Notes: generated by a model from the letters alone, not told the origin. Shown: positions 34,595-44,663, counted from the stretch's first letter. The stretch: 64,000 nt of DNA from Natronosalvus sp042663485 (GCA_042663485.1 JBHTAF010000004.1); one strand, 5' to 3'. Program-made: numbers and translations.

Positions 34595-34999
34595 CGGGCC
34601 GCTCGTCGACGAGATCCCTGGTTTTCGAGCCCGACGTCCGGCCCCTCCATTCGCGAGACTCCCACCCTCCGTGACGGCCGCTCGAGACGGATACTCGGGA
34701 CGGATACCCGAGACGAATACACCCCCGGACCGCGGTAAGCGAGGCCGGAGGAAGAAAACTATTTAGGACGCCGCCGGTAAGGTCGGGTAGAGAGATTCGT
34801 CGTGTTCGACATCGCTGACCGAGTCGTCGGGCGAACGAGCGTCGTTTCCATCCTGTGGCGATGACTGGTGCCGATAGCGGTTATCGGGGAGCAGTCACCC
34901 GGCCCAATGGAATCGGTGCCGACGCCGTTTCACCGCGACTCGATGACGCGACCGTCACCACGACACCCCTCGATTCCGATCTAACGTTAACGTGATACT
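34595..34999 (+). promoter_or_regulatory. psmA upstream region with promoter and hairpin (possible leader or small RNA)
   Basis: A 405-base gene-free segment. A TATA-like AACTATTTAGG (about 34757-34767) points to a start near 34790, more than 200 bases before psmA. Downstream is a two-part hairpin, TGACTG(34862)...CAGTCA(34897) enclosing CCGATA/TATCGG with small internal bulges. A smaller stem CTCGGG-7 nt-CCCGAG lies at 34694-34712. Either a long leader or a separate RNA is possible; neither is shown. Confidence 0.45.
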
Positions 35000-35761
<762 letters not shown>

Positions 35762-35888
35762 TCTTCGCATCGCGATTGCAACTGCGAGCGCGACCACAAC
35801 CGCAACTGCGACTGCAACCACTGCCGACGAATCCACCGTCACCGCCCGACGGGAAACACTCTTGTAACATCCGCGGATATCATCAGGT

Positions 35889-36614
35889 ATGATATCGCTC
35901 GACGAGGCAGTCACCGCGCGACTCGAGTCACACGGCGCGCGCTTCGAAGTGCTTGTCGACCCGGACGCAGCACTGGCGATCAAACGCGGCGAGTTCGACG
36001 GCGACCTCGAGGACGTCATCGCCGCGGAGGACGTCTTCGACAACGCCTCGACGGGCGACCGGCCGGCCGAGAACGACCTCGAGGACGTGTTCGACACCAC
36101 GGACCCCCTCGAGATCATCCCCGAAGTCATCAAACGTGGAGAGATCCAGATCACGGCCGATCAGCGCCGCGAGATGCAAGAACAGAAGCGAAGGGAACTG
36201 ATCACGACCATCGCGCGAAACGCCATCAACCCACAGATGGACGACGCGCCCCATCCCCCCGAGCGGATCGAGAACGCCCTCGAGGAGGCCGGATTCACGG
36301 TCGATCCGATGGAACCGGCGAGCGAGCAGGTCGACGACGCCCTCGACGCCCTCCGTCCCGTCATCCCGATCCGGTTCGAAGAGATCACCATCGCCGTCCA
36401 GATTCCCCCGGAGTACGCCGGGAGCGCCCAGGCGAAGATCCGTCAGTACGGCGACCTCGAGCGCGAGGAGTGGCAACCCGACGGCTCCTGGATTGGCGTC
36501 ATCACGTTCCCGGCGGGGTTGCAGAACGACTTCTACGACGTCGTCAACGAGAACACGAGCGGCGAGGCCGAAACGCAGATCGTCAGCGACAAGGGAGAGT
36601 TGAGCACGCGGTAG
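35889..36614 (+). CDS. SBDS-family ribosome assembly factor
   Basis: A 241-residue archaeal SBDS (Sdo1) protein, which with aEF-2 helps release aIF6 from new 50S subunits. N-terminal FYSH domain: MISLDEAVTARLESHGARFEVLVDPDAALAIKRG. Central helical domain: ITADQRREMQEQKRRELITTIARNAINPQ. C-terminal ferredoxin-like domain ends QIVSDKGELSTR. About 125 bases separate it from psmA; the spacer has short near-repeats of GCAACTGCGA. Confidence 0.96.
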   Translation: MISLDEAVTARLESHGARFEVLVDPDAALAIKRGEFDGDLEDVIAAEDVFDNASTGDRPAENDLEDVFDTTDPLEIIPEVIKRGEIQITADQRREMQEQKRRELITTIARNAINPQMDDAPHPPERIENALEEAGFTVDPMEPASEQVDDALDALRPVIPIRFEEITIAVQIPPEYAGSAQAKIRQYGDLEREEWQPDGSWIGVITFPAGLQNDFYDVVNENTSGEAETQIVSDKGELSTR

Positions 36615-36647
36615 CGACAATTCGAAGCGCGAAATTGGAAAGAACAG

Positions 36648-36953
36648 TTATCCGCGACGGAATCCGATCAGGAAGCCGGCCGTGAAGCCAGCCCCGACGG
36701 ACATCGTCGAGATGAACGACTCGAGGTAGGTCGGGTCCGCGTGTTCTGAGGTTTTGATCAGTCCGTTTGACAGCGCGTTCCAGTCGACGATGAGGATGCC
36801 CTGTGATTCGAGGTACCGGAAGATGACGAGCTGGACGCCGATGATGACGGCGATGAGTTTCGCGATTTTCTTCGCGGCGAAGCCCATGAGAGCGCCGATG
36901 GCTGCACCACCACCGAACTCGAGTCCGAGGGCCGTTGGATCGATATTGACCAT
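36648..36953 (-). CDS. FUN14 domain membrane protein
   Basis: A 101-residue protein with the FUN14 fold: an N-terminal GLEFGGGAAIGALMGFAAKKIAKLIAVIIGVQLVIFRYLESQG and a C-terminal GAGFTAGFLIGFRRG, two or three membrane segments with Gly-rich packing. Eukaryotic FUNDC proteins act in mitophagy; the prokaryotic role is unknown. It converges on SBDS. Confidence 0.88.
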   Translation of the reverse strand: MVNIDPTALGLEFGGGAAIGALMGFAAKKIAKLIAVIIGVQLVIFRYLESQGILIVDWNALSNGLIKTSEHADPTYLESFISTMSVGAGFTAGFLIGFRRG

Positions 36954-37097
36954 GATAGAGAGAATTCGAGTCGGTTACCATGACTTTTGTGGTAGGTGGA
37001 CATTCTCGGGAACCGGGGTCAACGCAGAGTGGACGGTGGCCGACGAAAGCGGAGCAAATTGCCAGCCCAAACTATCGTTTGAAACTGCCAGTGCGAA

Positions 37098-37385
37098 CTA
37101 CCGCTCGAGTTCGTGCGCGTGGCCCGCGTAGAGCGCCACCAGGTGGACGGCAAGCAGGGCGACGAACAACCCCGTTCGTGTCCCGTCTGAACCGATGGCC
37201 AGTATCGGCAGGTACGCGATCGGCAGTACGATTGCCGTCCAGAAACTCGCGACGCGGAGGCGCTCGATGAAACTCTCGGTCGTGGATCTGCGCTCGCCTT
37301 CCTGTTCGGGCGTGGAACCGGCTTCTCCGGGCGCTTCCTGGTCGGTTGCGAGGCGACTGTTCTGTGTCGCTCGAGGCCCTGGCAT
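37098..37385 (-). CDS. small two-TM hypothetical protein
   Basis: A 95-residue protein. The first 40 residues are polar and acidic (ATDQEAPGEAGSTPEQEGERR), followed by two hydrophobic segments (FWTAIVLPIAYLPILAIG; TGLFVALLAVHLVALYAG) and a short HAHELER end. No named family recognised. It reads in the same direction as cdcH downstream on the left but with about 180 bases between. Confidence 0.65.
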   Translation of the reverse strand: MPGPRATQNSRLATDQEAPGEAGSTPEQEGERRSTTESFIERLRVASFWTAIVLPIAYLPILAIGSDGTRTGLFVALLAVHLVALYAGHAHELER

Positions 37386-37568
37386 TGGTTACCTGATCGC
37401 CAATCCCTTCACCGCGGACGCGTAAATATCGGATACTGCGTTTCAGTGGAATCGGTTCAGTTCACTCGTGTAAGTCGTGATTACCGGCCCGAGTCGATTC
37501 GATGCCCGCGAGAAAGAACCGATTACGACCGGCGGGCATCCGAATTACGCCGGCCGTACGATCGTCCG

Positions 37569-39773
37569 TTACTGGAACCCGATACGACTGCCCCGGCGAC
37601 CCGTTCCGGGTTCGACCCGGTTCGCGCCGCCCTTGAACTGCTGTTCGATCTGGTCGTAGTACTCGAGGATGTCTTCCGTGATCGTCGGGCGAACGTTCTC
37701 CATCGCCTGCCGGAAGTGACGCATCTCGACGAGATCGGCGTCATCGTCCTCGCGAAGGGCTTCGATCGCGGCCTCTCGACCGATCGACTCGAGGTCGCTG
37801 CCGACGTACCCCTCCGTGATCTCGGCGATTTCGCGCAGGCTGACGTCCGCAGCCAGGGGGGTGTCGTCGGTGTGGATCTCGAGGATGCGTTCGCGCCCCT
37901 CCGTGTTTGGTTCGCCGAGCATGACCAGTCGGTCGAAGCGACCCGAACGGAGGAGGGCGGGGTCGATCATGTCGGGGCGGTTCGTCGCGCCGATCACCAT
38001 CACGTCCTCCATCTCCTCGAGGCCGTCGAGTTCGGTCAGTAGCTGGTTGACGACTCGTTCGGAGACGTTCGACCCGACTTCGCCACCGCGGCCGGGAGCG
38101 AGCGAGTCGAGCTCGTCGAAGAAGATCACCGTCGGGGAGACCTGCCGGGCCTTCCGGAAGGTCTGACGGATGGCCTTCTCGGACTCGCCGACCCACTTGC
38201 TGAGCAACTGCGGGCCGCGCACGGAGATGAAGTTGGCGTTGGTCTCGTTGGCGACGGCCTTCGCCATGAGCGTCTTTCCGGTGCCCGGCGGCCCGTACAG
38301 CAAGACGCCCGCGGGCGGGTCGATGCCCATCCGCTCGAACTTCTGTGGCTCGCGCAGGGGCCACTCGACGGACTCCTTGACCTGGTCTTTCGCTTCGTCG
38401 AGACCGCCGACGTCGTCCCAGCTAACCTTCGGCAACTCGACGAGGACTTCTCGCATCGCCGACGGTTCGACTTCGGCGAGGGCGCCGCGGAAGTCCTCGC
38501 GCTTGACGATCATCCGGTCGATCAAACTCGGTGGGATGTCCTCCTCGTCGAGATCGATCTCGGGGAGGTACCGCCGCAGGGCCTTCATCGCGGATTCTTT
38601 GGTCAGACTCTCGATGTCCGCGCCGACGAAGCCGTGGGTCTCGTCGGCCAGATGCGAGAGGTTGACGTCGTCGGAGAGGGGCATTCCGCGGGTGTGAATC
38701 TGGAGGATCTCCTCGCGGCCCACCTCGTCCGGGACGCCGATCTCGATCTCGCGGTCGAATCGGCCGGGTCGACGGAGGGCGGGGTCGACGCTGTCGACGC
38801 GGTTGGTTGCGGCGATGACGATCACCTGGCCGCGAGCCTCGAGGCCGTCCATCATGGTCAGCAACTGGGCGACGACGCGGCGTTCGACCTCGCCGGTGAC
38901 GTCCTCGCGTTTGGGGGCGATGGAGTCGAGTTCGTCGATGAAAATGATCGCGGGGGACTCCTCGCTGGCGTCCTCGAAGATTTCACGGAGCTGTTGTTCG
39001 GACTCGCCGTAGTACTTCGAGATGATCTCGGGGCCGGCGATGGAGAAGAAACTGGCGGAGGTCTCGTTGGCGACGGCCTTCGCGAGCAGCGTCTTGCCCG
39101 TCCCCGGCGGGCCGTGCAGGAGCACCCCTTGCGGGGGCTCGATTCCCAGTTTCTTGAAGATCTGGGGGTGTTTCATCGGCAGTTCGACCATCTCGCGGAC
39201 GCGCTGGATCTCGTTCTGGAGGCCACCGATGTCCTCGTAGGTGATCCCGCCGCCGGTCTTCTCGAAGCCCGAAATCGGCTCCTCGCGGAGTTCGACGTCG
39301 GTGTCCTCGGTGATGAGGACGACGCCTTCGGGGTCGGTTTCGACGGCGATCAGCGGAATCGCCTGGCCCGGCGAGCGCATGAACGGATGGTTCGTCGAGC
39401 TCATCACGGGAACGATATCGTGGCCGACGACCGGCCGCTTGAGGATCTGGCGTTTCACCATGCCGGCGGCATCGGAGCCGAACTGGACGGAAGCTTCTTC
39501 GGGGGGAGCGAGCACGAGCGTGTTCGCCTTCGTGGCCTCGGCCTTCCGGATCGTGACGCGCTCGCCGATGCCGACGTCGGCGTTCTGGCGCGTGAACCCG
39601 TCGATCCGGACGGTGTCCGTGTTCCAGTCCTGTCGGTCCGCACGCCAGACCTTCGCAGCGGTCGTCTCCGACCCTTCGATCTCGATGATGTCGCCCGGAC
39701 TCAGCTTCAGGTGAAGCAAGGTGTCCGAGTCGTTCGGGTACGCTTTCGCGACCTCCAGTTGCACTTCGTTCAT
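37569..39773 (-). CDS. cdcH: Cdc48/VAT-type AAA ATPase CdcH
   Basis: A 734-residue double-AAA unfoldase. The N-terminal double-psi barrel and four-stranded domain cover about residues 1-185 (MNEVQLEVAKAYPNDSD). D1 has Walker A GPPGTGKTLLAKAVANET and Walker B IIFIDELDSIAPKR; D2 has GPPGTGKTLMAKAVANET and VIFFDELDSLAPGR, each with arginine fingers (RRPGRFDREIEIG; RSGRFDRLVMLG). It feeds substrates to the proteasome or remodels complexes. The C-terminus ends in a basic GRRGSRIGFQ. ATG at 39773 is chosen on homology; the longer frame is unconserved. Confidence 0.97.
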   Translation of the reverse strand: MNEVQLEVAKAYPNDSDTLLHLKLSPGDIIEIEGSETTAAKVWRADRQDWNTDTVRIDGFTRQNADVGIGERVTIRKAEATKANTLVLAPPEEASVQFGSDAAGMVKRQILKRPVVGHDIVPVMSSTNHPFMRSPGQAIPLIAVETDPEGVVLITEDTDVELREEPISGFEKTGGGITYEDIGGLQNEIQRVREMVELPMKHPQIFKKLGIEPPQGVLLHGPPGTGKTLLAKAVANETSASFFSIAGPEIISKYYGESEQQLREIFEDASEESPAIIFIDELDSIAPKREDVTGEVERRVVAQLLTMMDGLEARGQVIVIAATNRVDSVDPALRRPGRFDREIEIGVPDEVGREEILQIHTRGMPLSDDVNLSHLADETHGFVGADIESLTKESAMKALRRYLPEIDLDEEDIPPSLIDRMIVKREDFRGALAEVEPSAMREVLVELPKVSWDDVGGLDEAKDQVKESVEWPLREPQKFERMGIDPPAGVLLYGPPGTGKTLMAKAVANETNANFISVRGPQLLSKWVGESEKAIRQTFRKARQVSPTVIFFDELDSLAPGRGGEVGSNVSERVVNQLLTELDGLEEMEDVMVIGATNRPDMIDPALLRSGRFDRLVMLGEPNTEGRERILEIHTDDTPLAADVSLREIAEITEGYVGSDLESIGREAAIEALREDDDADLVEMRHFRQAMENVRPTITEDILEYYDQIEQQFKGGANRVEPGTGRRGSRIGFQ

Positions 39774-40003
39774 GGTTTGGGGTAGACGGGGATGTTCCTG
39801 ACTCCGACTCGGTGTCGGATAGGTGTTTTGCTCACAGCAGACGCATCGATTCGCGAACGCACCTGTGCTAGCGCCTGTCATATGAGACTGAGTCAGGGAG
39901 CTACATAGATGTACCGGCCTCGGTCGTTTTCCGAGACGGAACGAGGGCCTTTCCCGGCGTGGGAGTGCGTGGGTTTTTGGTCACGCTGCCCGCCGTCCTA
40001 GTT

Positions 40004-41419
40004 ATGACCAGGAGACTGCTCGCATTCGACGGCCGGATGGGCGCCAGCGGTGACATGCTTCTCGGCGCCCTGCTCGCCGCCGGTGCCGACCGGGCGGCCC
40101 TCGAACCCGTCGAGGACGCGCTCGAGGTCGAGTATCGCATCGGGCACACCTCGAAGTGTGGGATTCACGCGACGACGGTCGACGTCGTGATCCCCACCTC
40201 CAGCAGCCAGGACGCCCACCTCGAGGCGGCCCGTCACGACGATAGAGAGCGCGGGGACGAGCATAAGGACGACGGTGTGCACGAGCAAGGTTCGGAAAGT
40301 GAGGTTGCGGGTGGTCACCATCACCACGGCCACGAAGACGAACACGGCCACGACCACGGGGGCGGCCACGACCACACCCACGACCACGGAAACGACGGTC
40401 ACGTCCACGCCGAAGGCCACGGCCCCCACCGGAGCTACCTCGAGGTCTGTGACATCGTCCGAGACCTGGACCTTGAGGAGGCAGTCGAAGCCGACGCGCT
40501 CGCCATCTTCGAACGACTCGGCGAAGCGGAGGCCGCCGTCCACGGAACCGACCTCGAGTCGATTCACTTCCACGAGGTGGGCGCCGACGACGCCATCGCA
40601 GACATCGTCGGCGCCGTCTTGCTGTTACACGACCTCGAGATCGCCCGCGTCGTGACGACGCCCATCTCGACTGGCGGCGGGACCGTCTCGATGAGCCACG
40701 GAGAGTACCCGATCCCCGCACCGGCCGTCCTCGAGATCGCGGAGCGGGCCGACTGGGAACTCTCCGGCGGCCCGGTCGAGGCGGAACTCCTGACGCCGAC
40801 GGGTGCCGCTATCCTGGCTCACGTCGCCGAAGGCGTCGAGACTCTCCCGACGATGACCGTCGAAAACGCGGGCTACGGCGCCGGTGGCTACGACCTCGAT
40901 CCACACCCGAACGTGCTCCGCGCGCTGGTCGGGACGACTCGAGGGGGCCTCCAGCGCGAGGACATCGCCGTCCTCGAGACGAATCTCGACGACGCGACCC
41001 CCGAAGTGCTCGGCGGCCTCCAGGAGACGCTCTCGGACGCGGGCGCTCGAGACGTTTCCATCGTCCCAGTCACCATGAAGAAGTCCCGGCCGGGCCACCT
41101 GGTCAAGGTGATCTGCAGACCCACCGACCGGGAACGTGTCGCCCGGCAACTCGCCGAAGAGACGGGAACCCTCGGCATCCGCGACGCCGGCGTCACCCAC
41201 CGCTGGATCGCTCAGCGCACGTTCGAGACGGTGACCCTCGAGGTCGGCGGCGATGCCTACGAGGTAACGGTCAAGGTGGCGAGCGACGAGGCCGGCGAGG
41301 TCTACGACGCGAGCGCGGAGTACGACGACGCCGCGGCCGTCGCCGCCGAGACAGGTGAGCCGATTCAGTCCGTTGTGGCTCGAGCGGAGCGGGCGTTCTG
41401 GGCGGAGCGTTCGTCCTGA
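40004..41419 (+). CDS. larC: nickel-insertion protein LarC
   Basis: A 471-residue protein of the LarC family, which inserts nickel in the pincer cofactor of lactate racemase-type enzymes. MTRRLLAFDGRMGASGDMLLGAL, IHFHEVGADDAIADIVGAVLLL and VLETNLDDATPEVLGGLQETL are family blocks. A long His-rich insert at about residues 105-142 (repeated HGHDH-type units) fits nickel storage or binding. LarB and LarE are not adjacent. ATG at 40004 is used. It is divergent from cdcH across about 230 bases. Confidence 0.92.
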   Translation: MTRRLLAFDGRMGASGDMLLGALLAAGADRAALEPVEDALEVEYRIGHTSKCGIHATTVDVVIPTSSSQDAHLEAARHDDRERGDEHKDDGVHEQGSESEVAGGHHHHGHEDEHGHDHGGGHDHTHDHGNDGHVHAEGHGPHRSYLEVCDIVRDLDLEEAVEADALAIFERLGEAEAAVHGTDLESIHFHEVGADDAIADIVGAVLLLHDLEIARVVTTPISTGGGTVSMSHGEYPIPAPAVLEIAERADWELSGGPVEAELLTPTGAAILAHVAEGVETLPTMTVENAGYGAGGYDLDPHPNVLRALVGTTRGGLQREDIAVLETNLDDATPEVLGGLQETLSDAGARDVSIVPVTMKKSRPGHLVKVICRPTDRERVARQLAEETGTLGIRDAGVTHRWIAQRTFETVTLEVGGDAYEVTVKVASDEAGEVYDASAEYDDAAAVAAETGEPIQSVVARAERAFWAERSS

Positions 41420-41533
41420 TGCTAAAACTATAAATTATATAATATTTGATGCATATGCCGTAGTAATATGATATGTTTTCTATAGCTTTGGGCATCACAC
41501 TACTACACCCGACCTCGAGTCACGACCTCGAAA
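41420..41533. other. AT-rich spacer at convergent larC / RNase H-fold genes
   Basis: An unusually AT-rich patch (about 41423-41490, with TATAAATTATATAATATT) between convergent genes. It contrasts with surrounding GC-rich sequence and is a plausible transcription-termination zone. Confidence 0.5.
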
Positions 41534-42340
41534 TCAGTTCACATCGCCGTTATCGTTGCCGTCTCTTCTGTCGGCGACGTCTCCCCCGCCGCCGTCGTTA
41601 CCATCGTTTCGATGCACCGCGAGCGCCTCCTCGACCGTCAACTCGCCGCTCGCGACTCGCCTGGCCAGGGTCTCGTCGATCGCCCGATTCGTCTCGCTCC
41701 GCTCGCGCGAGCGGTCCTTGATCACCTGGAGCTCTCCCGGCGTCGGTTCGATCTCGCGGGTGTCGATCGCCTCGCCCTCGAGACGGGCGATGTTCACCGC
41801 CGCGAGGACGTCACCCATTCCTCTGGCACCGGTGCCGAGGTACGGCGTCGTCCCCGTCTCGTCGACCAACTCGACGCGGACGTCCTCGAGTTCGTTGATC
41901 AGTTTGGCTCCCTCGAGGCGTGACCCATCGCCGATGCGGACGACCGGGTCGACGGCATCGTCGCCACGGGCCTCCTCGAGGACGACGTCGACGGCGTCGC
42001 CCAGCGGCACCTGGAACGCGGCGACGACGGTCTCCCCCGCGAGCACGGCGATGCCTGGCTGGCGTCCGGGATCGACGCCGACGACGGTTCGACCGTGCTC
42101 GCCGCGGATGGTCGCCAGCGCCTGATCGACCGCCTGTCGGCTGTCGTCGGGATCAACGACGATGGTCGGCGCGTCGGCGTCCCTGAACGACTCGGCGTGT
42201 TCCGCGCCGGTGAGAATGACGGCAGTTTTCGACGGGAGCGGGTCGTCGGGTTCGATCGTCGTGAACGTCGCACCTCGCTCGCGAAGATCGGCGACGACCT
42301 CGTGGTACACTTCGAAGTCCGCAGTAGCGACGACGATCAT
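41534..42340 (-). CDS. RNase H/RuvC-fold protein linked to radB
   Basis: A 268-residue protein. About residues 85-200 contain VVGVDPGRQPGIAVLAGETVVAAFQVP, the DPG-type opening of RuvC/RNase H-fold nucleases, followed by VVRIGDGSRLEGAKLINEL and VELVDETGTTPYLGTGARGMGDVLAAVNIA, with acidic residues in the right order for a two-metal site. The first 80 residues are a small alpha/beta domain and the C-terminus is polar. It is divergent from radB by about 95 bases, and this pairing recurs in haloarchaea. No activity is established; recombination is a reasonable guess. Confidence 0.7.
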   Translation of the reverse strand: MIVVATADFEVYHEVVADLRERGATFTTIEPDDPLPSKTAVILTGAEHAESFRDADAPTIVVDPDDSRQAVDQALATIRGEHGRTVVGVDPGRQPGIAVLAGETVVAAFQVPLGDAVDVVLEEARGDDAVDPVVRIGDGSRLEGAKLINELEDVRVELVDETGTTPYLGTGARGMGDVLAAVNIARLEGEAIDTREIEPTPGELQVIKDRSRERSETNRAIDETLARRVASGELTVEEALAVHRNDGNDGGGGDVADRRDGNDNGDVN

Positions 42341-42434
42341 GCCCCCGCTTCGATCGCCACCGAATAAATTGCTCCGTCTCCGGACCAGCGATCGGTTCCG
42401 GGGGGTTTTTGCCCGCTACCTCCCAACTGAGCGC

Positions 42435-43133
42435 GTGAACGACGAGGCGATATCGACCGGCTGTCCCCCGGTCGACGCGTTGCTCGAGGGCGGGTTCGAA
42501 CGCGGAGCCGTCACGCAGCTGTACGGCCCGCCAGCGTCGGGGAAGACGAACCTCGCGCTGTCGGCCGCCGTCGAGACGGCCGCTGACGGTGGCACAGCCG
42601 TCTTCATCGACACCGAGGGCGTTTCAGTCGACCGGTTCGAACAACTCCTCTCCGCTCGTACCGACGACGTCGAGTCGGTCGCCTCCCGGATCATCATCGA
42701 GGACGCCTACGACTTCGACGAACAGGCCGAGGCCGTCCGCGACGCCGCGGACTTCGCGACCCAGGCCGACCTGATCGTCCTCGACAGCGCGACCGGCTTC
42801 TACCGGATCGAGCGCGCCGAGGACGGCGAGGCGGGTGACGCCCTCCGGCAGGTGGCCAGCCAGATCACCCACCTGCTCTCGCTCGCGCGCAAGCACGACC
42901 TCGCGGTGGTCGTCACGAACCAGGTGTTCGCCGACCCCGACAGCGACCGGACGCGTCCGCTCGGCGGGAACACCCTGGAGCACTGGACGGGCGTGGTGGT
43001 CCGCCTCGAGCGATTTCGCGGCGGCAATCGACGGGCGACGCTCACGAAACACCGGTCGAAACCGGCGGGTGAGTCGGCGACGTTCCGGATCACGGGGTCG
43101 GGTCTCGAGGGCGACGACGACGCTCGGCCGTAG
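42435..43133 (+). CDS. radB: RadB recombinase paralogue
   Basis: A 232-residue RecA/RadA-family protein without the N-terminal HhH domain, as usual for RadB. Walker A is GPPASGKTN (about residues 30-38), Walker B LIVLDSATGFY, and VVVTNQVFADPDSDRTRPLGGNTLEHWTGVVVRLERF is the L2-like/C-terminal core. RadB is a mediator of RadA in homologous recombination. GTG at 42435 (VNDEAISTGC) is chosen because homologues begin just before ISTGC; an upstream frame is unconserved. Confidence 0.92.
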   Translation: MNDEAISTGCPPVDALLEGGFERGAVTQLYGPPASGKTNLALSAAVETAADGGTAVFIDTEGVSVDRFEQLLSARTDDVESVASRIIIEDAYDFDEQAEAVRDAADFATQADLIVLDSATGFYRIERAEDGEAGDALRQVASQITHLLSLARKHDLAVVVTNQVFADPDSDRTRPLGGNTLEHWTGVVVRLERFRGGNRRATLTKHRSKPAGESATFRITGSGLEGDDDARP

Positions 43134-43137
43134 CGGC

Positions 43138-43320
43138 TTATGCCAGTCGCCGCGCGGCGACGAGCACGGCGATGGCGGCAACGACGACGCCGATGATCGT
43201 CGGCACGAGCTGACCGGCTCCCCACTCCCACCCGAGCACCTGGGTGCCGACGATGGCGACGACGGCAACGAGCAAGCCGAGAACGCTGACGAGGGAGGAT
43301 TGATCCCTGAATGCGGGCAT
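43138..43320 (-). CDS. small two-TM membrane protein
   Basis: A 60-residue protein of two hydrophobic segments (VSVLGLLVAVVAIVGTQVLG; LVPTIIGVVVAAIAVLVAARRLA) joined by WEWGAGQ. It ends four bases from the radB stop in convergent orientation. Function unknown. It is called real because the composition is that of a membrane protein and the frame is clean. Confidence 0.6.
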   Translation of the reverse strand: MPAFRDQSSLVSVLGLLVAVVAIVGTQVLGWEWGAGQLVPTIIGVVVAAIAVLVAARRLA

Positions 43321-43403
43321 AGCTACCTGAGACGACGAGCCCTAACGTGATAAAAATGTATAACGTCTGCCGACCCCGTCCGAGCTTCTACTGTACTCCG
43401 ATT

Positions 43404-44561
43404 CTAGAGTTCGTTCAACTTCCGGAGCAACTGCCCACGGTACTCCTCGTCGCTGCGAACGCCCTTGAGTTCTAAGACGTTTCGCTCGAGTTTGTCCAGG
43501 GCGACCCGGAACGAGTTCTCCGCGCCGTAGCCTTCGCCGGAACCGGCGACCTGCGATTTGTTCGTCCGGAGGCGAATCTGACACTGGATTAGCGGTGTGC
43601 CGCGGAGTTTCTCCTTGTGCTCGTGGAACCGGACGTGGGCGTGGTGGACCTGCATGTCCGCGTACTTATCGGAGACCTGTTCAATGCTCTGGACGATGGA
43701 CTCCCGGGAGATGGTGTCCATGAGCGAGATGTTCGTAATCTGGACGTCCATGTGCTCTTCCTCGGTGAATGTCAGCGCCCGGAGCACGTCGGTCTTGGTG
43801 ACGACGCCGTCGATGAGGCGGTCGTCGTCCGTCGGCGTAACGACGAGGCCGGCGTAATCGTTCTCGAGCATGGTTTCGACGGCCTCTCGAGCGGTCTTGT
43901 CGGCCGTCGTCGTCACCACGGGGCTGTTCATGATGTCGTAGATCGGGACGTCGAGCATCCGCTGGTTGTCGCCGACGCGGTCGCCGGTCGTCATGCGCTC
44001 GTTCTCCCGGATGACGAAGTCAGCGATGTCGTGAGTCGTCACGACGCCGGTCAGGTAGCCGTTTTCGTTGACCACCGGCAGCCGGGAGATGCCGTGTTCG
44101 CGCAAGTGGTTGATCGCCTTGCCGACGCCGTCGTCCTCCGCGAGCGTGATCGGGTCGGTGGTGTAGATGTCGCCGACGGTGATCGCGTCGAGGTTCTCGA
44201 GAACGGCGGTGAGCAAGTCGTCCTCGGTGATGACGCCCCAGAGGTTCTCGCCCTCGAACACCGGCGCGACCTTGGTGTTGCCCTCGACGAGCATGCGGGC
44301 GACCTCCCGGACGTCCTCGTGCCGATCGACTTTCGGCGCCGGGTCGTTGCGACTCGGCTTGATCAACGCCGCCACCTTGGCGTCGTCTTCGACGTGTGAC
44401 TGGAGTACCTCGCGTTCGCTGATGACGCCAGCGTACTCTCCGTCGTCGGTTACGATCAGGCCCTTGGGGTTGCCGTCCTCGAACGTCGAACGGACTTTCC
44501 CCATTCGCGTCCCGACGTCGACCTCGATGTACTCCGTGGTGGCGATATCGGCGATATTCAT
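43404..44561 (-). CDS. four-CBS protein with HPF/RaiA-like C-terminus
   Basis: A 385-residue protein. Four CBS units run from the start to about residue 275 (MNIADIATTEYIEVDVGTRMG; TVGDIYTTDPITLAEDDGVGKAINHLREHGISRLPVV; YDIMNSPVVTTTADKTAREAVETMLENDYAGLVV), usually binding adenosine nucleotides. The last 105 residues (MDVQITNISLMDTISRESIVQSIEQVSDKYADM, then HVRFHEHKEKLRGTPLIQCQIRLRTNKSQVAGSGEGYGAENSFRVALDKLERNVLELKG) have the beta-alpha-beta-beta-beta-alpha order seen in ribosome hibernation factors. A nucleotide-sensing ribosome regulator is inferred. TATA TTAAAT lies about 33 bases before the ATG. Confidence 0.82.
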   Translation of the reverse strand: MNIADIATTEYIEVDVGTRMGKVRSTFEDGNPKGLIVTDDGEYAGVISEREVLQSHVEDDAKVAALIKPSRNDPAPKVDRHEDVREVARMLVEGNTKVAPVFEGENLWGVITEDDLLTAVLENLDAITVGDIYTTDPITLAEDDGVGKAINHLREHGISRLPVVNENGYLTGVVTTHDIADFVIRENERMTTGDRVGDNQRMLDVPIYDIMNSPVVTTTADKTAREAVETMLENDYAGLVVTPTDDDRLIDGVVTKTDVLRALTFTEEEHMDVQITNISLMDTISRESIVQSIEQVSDKYADMQVHHAHVRFHEHKEKLRGTPLIQCQIRLRTNKSQVAGSGEGYGAENSFRVALDKLERNVLELKGVRSDEEYRGQLLRKLNEL

Positions 44562-44663
44562 CGTTCCATCTGTCCCTTCTCTCGCTGGACTATTTAACGT
44601 ACCGCCCGCCCCTGTACCCCGTGACTACCGGGTGTTTTTATGTACCGCCGTTCTGGTCGTGAC

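Noticed and set aside
34860..34900. C/D-box guide RNA or RNase P RNA in the psmA leader
   Set aside because: GATGACT and CTGA-like bits are present but correct C/D spacing is not, and the conserved RNase P RNA core sequences were not found; kept only as a hairpin.
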